Below, piece after piece: positions 4,877-9,774 of a stretch of 9,774 bases of DNA. The translations under genes and the position numbers were made by a program. Source of the DNA: SCTG01 sp964384595 (GTDB lineage Bacteria > Nitrospirota > Nitrospiria > Nitrospirales > NS-4); assembly GCA_964384595.1 (NCBI GenBank), contig CAYLLY010000078.1:1-9774 (forward strand), written 5' to 3'. Below the pieces are notes generated by a model. That model worked only from the letters and a program-made list of their open reading frames with translations. It was not told the DNA's origin and searched no databases. Position 1 is the first letter of the stretch. Every line of letters starts with the position of its first letter.

Positions 4877-7066
4877 CTACTTCGTTTCCTGCCAGGTTCG
4901 CACGCGGCGGGCCTGCAAGACCCCGTCGATCTTCTCGACGGCCTTCACCACGCGGTCCAGGTGCGCCGTGTTCTGCACTTCCACGATGAAATCAAGCATC
5001 GCCTTGCGGTCCTCCCGCGTCGTGATCTCGGCCCGGCTGATGTTCGCCTCGGCATTGGTGATGGCCGCCGACACGTTGGCCAGCATCCCCGGCTTGTCGA
5101 GCGTCAGGACGGAGATCTTGACGGACACCGTGGCCAGGTGCGCCATGTCCCAATCGACCTCCACCAGCCGCGCCTTGTCATAGTCGAGCGCGTCCAGGTT
5201 GGGACAGTCCGCCGTGTGAATCGTCAATCCGCGGCCGCGGGTGATGTAGCCGATGATCCGGTCGCCCGGCACGGGCCCGCAGCACTTGGACAGATGCATC
5301 ATCAGATCGTGGACGCCTTTGACCTTGACGCCCTTTTCCTCGCCCGCGGCGCGTTTCGCGACCGCCTTCTCCTCCGCGTCCACGACGGCGCCGGCGGCGG
5401 CAGGCCGCTCCTCGCCGGCGGCACAGAGACGGTTGGCGACGTGGATGGCGGACACGCGGCCGTAGCCGATGGCCGTGAACAATTCGTCCGGGCCCGGCAG
5501 ACCTGACTCCCGGGCGGCGTCCTGGATGCGGGACGTCTTGAGCAGCGGCCCCAGGGCGGCGTTGTGGCGGCGGAGCTCCCGTTCCAGCAGCCGTTTGCCG
5601 ACCTCCAGGCTCCGTTTGGCCTCCTCCACGCGGAGCCAATGCTTGATCTTGTTCTTGGCCCGCGCGGTCTTGACGAACTTCAGCCAGTCCCGATGGGGCA
5701 CCTGGCTGGGGGACGTCGAGACCTCGATCGTGTCGCCGCTCCGGAGCTGATATTTCAGCGTCACCATCTTGCCGTTGACCTTGGCCCCGTTGCAGTGGTC
5801 GCCGATCTCGGTGTGGATGGCATAGGCAAAGTCGATCGGCGTCGAGCCCTTGACCAGTTCCTTGACCGCGCCCTTGGGCGTGAAGACGTAGACGACGTCC
5901 GAATAGAGGTCCAGCTTGACCGACTCCATGAACTGGCGGTTGTCGGTCAGGTCCTGGTGGGATTCGAGCAACTGGCGCAGCCACTTGAAGACGCGTTTCT
6001 CCGCCTCGTCGATCTCGCCCTGCTCCTTGTACGTCCAGTGCGCCGCGATGCCCTCAATAGCAACGCGGTGCATCTCCTGCGTCCGGATCTGAAACTCCAC
6101 GTGCTCGCCCTTCGGCCCGGCGACGGTGGTGTGCAGCGACTGGTAGTGGTTGGACTTGGGCACGCCGATGTAGTCCTTGAAGCGGCCCGGCACCGGCCGC
6201 CAGAGGGAGTGGATGAGCCCCATGATGGCATAGCAGTTCATCTGCGTGTCGGTGATGACCCGGATGGCGGTGATATCGTAAACCTCGTCGAACGAGACGC
6301 CTTGCCGCTCCATCTTCTGGTAGATGGAGTAGAGGTGCTTGGAGCGACCGACGAGCTCACCGGCCAGCCCATGCTCCGCCAGCTTGGCCCGCACGACCCC
6401 GATGACCTCCTGGATGTACTGCTCCCGCTCTTCGATCCGCTTCCGCACCCGTTCGGCCAGCGCCGCGTAGACGTCGGGCTTCATGGCCTTGAAGCAGAGG
6501 TCTTCCAGTTCCGACTTCATCCAGCCGATGCCGAGGCGGTTCGCCAGCGGCGCGTAGATCTCGAGCGTCTCCTGGGCGATCTTCGTCTGGTGCGCCGGGC
6601 TCAGGTGCTCCAGCGTGCGCATGTTGTGCAGGCGGTCCGCGAGCTTGATCAGGATGACCCGGATGTCGTCGGCCATCGAGATCAGCATCTTGCGGAAATT
6701 CTCGGCCTGTTTTTCCTCGTAGCTTTTGAAATGGATCTGGCCGATTTTCGTGACGCCGTCCACGAGACGGGCCACGTCCTTGCCGAACGCCTCCTCGATC
6801 TGCTCCTGCGTGCAGACCGTATCCTCGACCGTATCGTGAAGGAGTCCAGCCACAATGGCCGGCACGTCCAGCTTCAAGGCCGCCAGGACCTCGGCGACGG
6901 CCAGCGGATGCCGCAGGTAGGGTTCGCCGGAGCGGCGGACCTGGCCTTCGTGCGCCCGGGCCGAGAAATCATACGCTTTCCGGATCACGTCCACCTGCGC
7001 GCCGGGATTGTAGCGCCGGACCTGTTCGATCAGCTCGTGGACACTTGGCGCGGTGGTGGTGGCCAT
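4877..7066 (-). CDS. rel: Bifunctional (p)ppGpp synthetase/hydrolase, Rel/SpoT family
   Basis: This 729-residue long RSH enzyme makes and degrades the alarmone (p)ppGpp in the stringent response. The HD hydrolase domain is intact: H53, HDTVED at 77-82 and D143 (KLADRLHNMR). The synthetase domain spans about 235-345 with GRSKHLYSIYQK and PGRFKDYIGVPKSNHYQSLH. RFKD at 295-298 is the RxKD type found in bifunctional Rel/SpoT, rather than the ExDD of synthetase-only RelA. A TGS domain follows at about 388-450, then a variable linker rich in Ala and Glu (about 550-580), the Cys-containing region HLSKCCGPVPGD at 591-602, and a C-terminal ACT domain (about 648-725). Length and domain order are normal. 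ATG 7066 lies 8 nt after the recJ stop with no clear Shine-Dalgarno, so it is probably coupled to recJ translation. Confidence 0.96.
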   Translation of the reverse strand: MATTTAPSVHELIEQVRRYNPGAQVDVIRKAYDFSARAHEGQVRRSGEPYLRHPLAVAEVLAALKLDVPAIVAGLLHDTVEDTVCTQEQIEEAFGKDVARLVDGVTKIGQIHFKSYEEKQAENFRKMLISMADDIRVILIKLADRLHNMRTLEHLSPAHQTKIAQETLEIYAPLANRLGIGWMKSELEDLCFKAMKPDVYAALAERVRKRIEEREQYIQEVIGVVRAKLAEHGLAGELVGRSKHLYSIYQKMERQGVSFDEVYDITAIRVITDTQMNCYAIMGLIHSLWRPVPGRFKDYIGVPKSNHYQSLHTTVAGPKGEHVEFQIRTQEMHRVAIEGIAAHWTYKEQGEIDEAEKRVFKWLRQLLESHQDLTDNRQFMESVKLDLYSDVVYVFTPKGAVKELVKGSTPIDFAYAIHTEIGDHCNGAKVNGKMVTLKYQLRSGDTIEVSTSPSQVPHRDWLKFVKTARAKNKIKHWLRVEEAKRSLEVGKRLLERELRRHNAALGPLLKTSRIQDAARESGLPGPDELFTAIGYGRVSAIHVANRLCAAGEERPAAAGAVVDAEEKAVAKRAAGEEKGVKVKGVHDLMMHLSKCCGPVPGDRIIGYITRGRGLTIHTADCPNLDALDYDKARLVEVDWDMAHLATVSVKISVLTLDKPGMLANVSAAITNAEANISRAEITTREDRKAMLDFIVEVQNTAHLDRVVKAVEKIDGVLQARRVRTWQETK

Positions 7067-7074
7067 ACGCTGGT

Positions 7075-8784
7075 TCAGCCGTTGACGCCGGCCCGCACGT
7101 CTTTCAAGCGGAGTTGGACCCGCTCCGTGCCGTTCCAGGCATTGACGTCGAGGGCGCAGGCGACATCGATCGGCTCGGACCGGGAGATCCCGCGTGACTC
7201 CAGGGACCCCATCTTGAACCCGATCGCATCAAGCCGTGGGCCGCTCCGGCCCGTGAGGGCCAGTTTGAGATGGTTTGTCCCGACGATCCTCGCCGACGTG
7301 ATCCGGAGATTTCTCAGCAGCAGCGTCGGTTCCGGATTACCCGAGCCGAACGGTCCCAAGCGCCCCAATTCCCGGACCGCGGCCGGCGACAACCCGCGAG
7401 GCTCCACCTCGGCATCGCAGATCAGCCGGGGGCGCGAGGCCGGGCTGCTGAGCGGCCCCTGCAGCACGTCCGCAAGGCGGGCGCGAAACTCCGGGATACG
7501 GTCCTCGCGAACCGTCAGGCCGGCCGCCGCCGCATGCCCCCCGAACGCGTCGAGAGAATCCCGGCATTGCGCGATCGCCTCGAACACGTTGATCCCGGCC
7601 ACGCTGCGCGCCGACCCTTTCCCGATGCCCTCATCGTTCACGGCAATGAGAACGGCCGGCCGATGAAACCGTTCCACGAGCCTGGCCGCGACGATCCCGA
7701 CGACGCCTTGATGCCAGCCCCGCGACGCCAGCACGAGAGGGCCACGCGGCGTCGCTTCGGCCGCCTGCATGGCCTCGGTGACGATCCCTTCTTCAACACG
7801 CTGCCGCTCCTGGTTCAGCCGGTTGAGCAGGCCGGCCAGCTCCGCGGCCTCCCGGTCGTCCTCCGTCAACAGCAACCGCACCGCGTCGGCGGCGTCCCCC
7901 AGGCGTCCCGCGGCATTGATCCGGGGAGCCAGCGTGAACCCGACCGTCCCGACCCCGCATGCTCCATCAATGCCGGCCGCCGCCTTCAGGGCCCGAATGC
8001 CCGGACGGGCGCCCCGCGACAGCAACCGGAGACCCTGACGGACCATGGTCCGGTTTTCGTCCTGGAGCGGCGCGACATCGGCGATCGTCGCGAGCGCGAC
8101 CAGATCCAGGTGCGACTCCGGATCCGATTCCACCGAGCCGTACTTGGCGCGGTACGCCGACGCGACCTTGTAGGCGAGCCCTCCGGAACAGAGCCCCGCG
8201 AACGGGTAGCCCGAATCGGGCCTGCAGGGATTCAAGATCGCGAGGGCGGGCGGAAGGGTTTGCCCGGGCAAATGGTGATCCGTGACGATGACGTCCATCC
8301 CCAGGGACTGCGCCAGCGCGATCTCGTCAATCGACGTGGTCCCGCAGTCGGCCGTTATCAGGACGGCGGCGCCGGACGCGGCGATCCGCCTGACGGCGTC
8401 GGCGTTGAGCCCGTATCCTTCCTTGATGCGATTCGGGATGTAGAAGTCGGCGGAGAGGCCAAGCCCTTTCAGAAAGCTCAGATAGAGGCTGGTGGCGGAG
8501 GCCCCGTCCACATCGTAGTCCCCATAGACGAGGACCCGCTCCCGGCATTGGACGGCGCGGTGCAACCGGTCCACCGCCTGTTCCATGCCGGCCAGGAGAA
8601 AGGGATCAGGGCCCGCGGCCTCCGCTCCGTCAAGAAGCGCCCGGGCCGCCTCCGGCGTCCGGCGCCCCCTCGCCGTCAGAACGGCGGCGGTGAGGTCCCG
8701 CAGGCCGAGCGCATCGGCCAGCATCCGGCAGACCTCGGGATCGGAGGGCAGGATCACCCATTCCCTGAGCACCGGAGCGGGCAC
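7075..8784 (-). CDS. recJ: Single-stranded-DNA-specific 5'-3' exonuclease RecJ
   Basis: RecJ degrades single-stranded DNA 5' to 3' in recombination and mismatch or base-excision repair. From the chosen start it is 569 residues, normal for the family. The DHH phosphoesterase motifs are all present: YGDYDVDG (about 87-94), DCGTT (146-150) and TDHH (168-171). The DHHA1 motif GGHAAAAG lies at 415-422, and the C-terminal 100 residues fit the OB-fold domain. I place the start at GTG 8784: AAAGGAG lies 5 nt upstream, and the promoter at 8833-8861 would start RNA near 8826, excluding the longer TTG start at 8832. The gene is followed after 8 nt by rel on the same strand, so the two form an operon. 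Confidence 0.95.
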   Translation of the reverse strand: MPAPVLREWVILPSDPEVCRMLADALGLRDLTAAVLTARGRRTPEAARALLDGAEAAGPDPFLLAGMEQAVDRLHRAVQCRERVLVYGDYDVDGASATSLYLSFLKGLGLSADFYIPNRIKEGYGLNADAVRRIAASGAAVLITADCGTTSIDEIALAQSLGMDVIVTDHHLPGQTLPPALAILNPCRPDSGYPFAGLCSGGLAYKVASAYRAKYGSVESDPESHLDLVALATIADVAPLQDENRTMVRQGLRLLSRGARPGIRALKAAAGIDGACGVGTVGFTLAPRINAAGRLGDAADAVRLLLTEDDREAAELAGLLNRLNQERQRVEEGIVTEAMQAAEATPRGPLVLASRGWHQGVVGIVAARLVERFHRPAVLIAVNDEGIGKGSARSVAGINVFEAIAQCRDSLDAFGGHAAAAGLTVREDRIPEFRARLADVLQGPLSSPASRPRLICDAEVEPRGLSPAAVRELGRLGPFGSGNPEPTLLLRNLRITSARIVGTNHLKLALTGRSGPRLDAIGFKMGSLESRGISRSEPIDVACALDVNAWNGTERVQLRLKDVRAGVNG

Positions 8785-8929
8785 GTTGTCTCCTTTGGAA
8801 AAACGTGAACAACCGCATCGAACGCCTTCCAAAGCATAGTCCAGGGAGACACCCTTGTCAAACCGGCGCCGCGTCGATCATAGGTGAAATCGTCTAGTAG
8901 CAAACTGCACGCCGGGGAACGCGGCGCGT
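8785..8929. other. Intergenic region between the secreted-protein gene and recJ
   Basis: This stretch holds the recJ promoter and leader. A GC palindrome (GAACGCG-G-CGCGTTC, 8917-8931) sits at the stop codon of the upstream gene. It has no following T-run, so I do not call it a terminator. No small gene with a credible ribosome binding site is visible. Confidence 0.6.
8833..8861 (-). promoter_or_regulatory. Strong sigma70-like promoter of recJ-rel
   Basis: On the minus strand TTGACA (8861-8856) is separated by 17 nt from TATGCT (8838-8833). The -35 is a perfect match, the spacing is optimal and the -10 matches at four of six positions. The start point would be near 8826, giving a leader of about 40 nt before GTG 8784. 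It indicates that recJ and rel have their own promoter, separate from pup. Confidence 0.8.
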
Positions 8930-9454
8930 TCAGGAAGCAGTCTTGGCGGGAAGCACCTTGAAGCGGAGCGTGCCGATTGGATCCATATCCGACACGCCGG
9001 TCCCGGTGAAGATCTGGACTTTGTAGTCCCCGACCGGCCAGCCGGCCGAGGGCCGCTTCAGCGAGAGATAGCCCGATTCATCCTCGGTCATCAGCAGCAT
9101 GACATCGGTGCCGAGCACGTGGTTCGCCGGGACCCCTTCCCCTTTTTCGACGACCCAGCGCCCGTAGACTTTAAACTCGCTTTCGTGCTGATTCACTTGG
9201 AAGACGACGAAGATCTCGGGCACGTCGGCGGAGAAGGTCTCACTGGGCTTGACGGGAATGATTTGGAAGCTGCGGGCATGGCCCATGACCATTTCATGGC
9301 CATGAGCCGCGACGACCCGGGAGAACAGCCCTTCGGGATGCCGGTCTTCATAACCAGGCTTCTCGCCGGGAGTTGACGGAAGGGACGCGGACTGGGAGAA
9401 GGACGGGAGGGGCAGGACTAAAAGGGCGGCGACGGAGTAGAAGAGCGCTCTCAT
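8930..9454 (-). CDS. Small secreted protein of unknown function, coupled to pup
   Basis: This 174-residue protein starts with a clear Sec signal peptide (MRALFYSVAALLVLPLPSFS, cut near residues 20-23). The mature part of about 150 residues has no transmembrane segment and alternates short hydrophobic strands. The C-terminal part, SAGWPVGDYKVQIFTGTG then a Phe-x-Val strand, has the 'P-x-G-x-Y-x-V' look of an Ig-like beta-sandwich edge; that fold is inference and I recognise no named family. Its ATG overlaps the pup stop (ATGA), and the run of G in the pup GGE codons can serve as its ribosome binding site, so translation is coupled. A periplasmic protein coupled to a cytoplasmic protein tag is unexpected. 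The gene is well supported as real; its function is unknown. Confidence 0.85.
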   Translation of the reverse strand: MRALFYSVAALLVLPLPSFSQSASLPSTPGEKPGYEDRHPEGLFSRVVAAHGHEMVMGHARSFQIIPVKPSETFSADVPEIFVVFQVNQHESEFKVYGRWVVEKGEGVPANHVLGTDVMLLMTEDESGYLSLKRPSAGWPVGDYKVQIFTGTGVSDMDPIGTLRFKVLPAKTAS

Positions 9455-9651
9455 TCCCCCCCCTTCTGCACGTAATTCTTGATGAACTCTTCGGCGTTCT
9501 CTTCCAGGACGTCGTCGATCTCGTCCATCACCTTATCCATATCTTCCTTGAGCTTCTTGCCGGTTTCGACGACCTTCGCGCTCGCCTTGGCTTCGTCCTT
9601 GGGCTGCGCGCCTCCCCGTTTGGCGTCGGACTTTTTCTCCTGTTTCTCCAT
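9451..9651 (-). CDS. pup: Prokaryotic ubiquitin-like protein Pup, GGE-ending
   Basis: This 66-residue, Lys/Glu-rich, largely disordered protein is a canonical Pup. Its C-terminal segment EIDDVLEENAEEFIKNYVQKGGE (residues 44-66) nearly repeats that of actinobacterial Pup, including YVQKGG. Pup is joined through its C-terminal Glu to lysines of target proteins by the ligase PafA, and the tag directs them to the Mpa/ARC ATPase and 20S proteasome. Because this form ends in Glu rather than Gln, it needs no deamidation by Dop before ligation. ATG 9651 is chosen over GTG 9666 because AAGGAGG lies with 5-nt spacing before it. None of dop, pafA, prcA, prcB or the ATPase is within the window. Found outside Actinobacteria, Pup points to Nitrospirota or a similar recipient lineage. 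The stop overlaps the next gene's ATG. Confidence 0.93.
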   Translation of the reverse strand: MEKQEKKSDAKRGGAQPKDEAKASAKVVETGKKLKEDMDKVMDEIDDVLEENAEEFIKNYVQKGGE

Positions 9652-9688
9652 GCGGCCCTCCTTCACCCGGTCGCGCCCGCCGGCTCAT

Positions 9689-9713
9689 GGGGACAGATTT
9701 CAAATCTGTCCCC
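9689..9713. repeat. 25-nt perfect palindrome in the pup leader
   Basis: Arms GGGGACAGATTT (9689-9700) and AAATCTGTCCCC (9702-9713) flank a single central base, a perfect 12-bp inverted repeat. It lies between the predicted pup start point (near 9735) and the pup ribosome binding site, so it would be in the 5' untranslated RNA. GGGGACAG-type palindromes are familiar dispersed repeats in environmental genomes, by recollection. It may be a REP-like repeat, an operator or an RNA hairpin. Confidence 0.75.
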
Positions 9714-9741
9714 CGCCTCGTACACTGCGCAACCGAAATTC

Positions 9742-9771
9742 AGCATACCCCACGTCCGAAAGACACGTCAA
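9742..9771 (-). promoter_or_regulatory. Sigma70-like promoter of pup
   Basis: TTGACG (9771-9766) and TATGCT (9747-9742) are separated by 18 nt on the minus strand, five of six and four of six matches to consensus. Transcription would begin near 9735, giving a leader of roughly 85 nt that contains the 25-nt palindrome. The -10 hexamer is identical to that of the recJ promoter. Confidence 0.65.
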
Positions 9772-9774
9772 GGC

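Noticed and set aside
4877..7066. Calling this gene relA (synthetase only)
   Set aside because: The hydrolase residues (H53, H77, D78, E81, D82, D143) are present and the synthetase loop is RFKD, so the bifunctional Rel/SpoT type fits better.
5564..7666. A 700-codon open frame on the plus strand opposite rel and recJ
   Set aside because: It is antisense to two genes with intact catalytic motifs, its translation is low-complexity (Asp/Leu/Arg/His-rich), and it runs across the recJ-rel boundary. It is a shadow of GC-rich codon use.
7270..8808. A 512-codon open frame on the plus strand opposite recJ
   Set aside because: It is the antisense shadow of recJ, with an Arg/Pro/Gly-rich translation and no domain.
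8917..8931. GAACGCG-G-CGCGTTC palindrome as a terminator of the secreted-protein gene
   Set aside because: The stem is short with a one-base centre, it overlaps the stop codon, and no T-run follows.

Overview
The window joins two regions that differ sharply in base composition, and every gene supported here lies on the minus strand, so genes are read from high to low coordinates. The right part (about 4430-9774) is GC-rich and holds housekeeping genes. The left part (about 1-4400) is visibly AT-rich and holds a complete His-Xaa-Ser (Hxs) peptide-modification locus that looks horizontally acquired. The organism is probably a GC-rich Gram-negative member of the Nitrospirota (Nitrospira-like). 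This rests mainly on a canonical Pup gene found outside an actinobacterial-looking context, and it is an inference, not a proof.

Right region, in transcription order. A sigma70-like promoter (9742-9771) precedes a 25-nt perfect palindrome in the leader, then pup (9651-9451), which encodes a 66-residue prokaryotic ubiquitin-like protein already ending in GGE. Its stop codon overlaps (ATGA) the start of a gene for a small secreted protein of unknown function (9454-8930). After a short gap, a strong promoter (TTGACA, 17 nt, TATGCT) drives recJ (start reassigned to GTG 8784). recJ is followed 8 nt later by a bifunctional ppGpp synthetase/hydrolase gene (rel/spoT, 7066-4877).

Junction (4303-4876). 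This stretch of about 570 nt has no believable gene. It holds several palindromic, dispersed-repeat-like sequences, and four alternately oriented copies of a 9-nt word that can form competing hairpins. The composition shift lies at its left end.

Left region, in transcription order. A TATAAT box precedes two short genes for signal-peptide-bearing precursors that end in tandem His-X-Ser triplets (hxsA-like; seven and six triplets). Next come hxsD, hxsB (radical SAM with SPASM-type cysteines) and hxsC (a second radical SAM protein), joined by overlaps of 23 nt and 1 nt. Thirty nucleotides further on is a Panacea/DUF4065 (SocA-like) gene. The likely scheme is that HxsB and HxsC, assisted by HxsD, modify the His-X-Ser tails of the two exported precursors. 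The chemistry and purpose of the product are not known to me. The two paralogous precursors with different X residues and the co-directional Panacea gene are the most unusual elements of the window.
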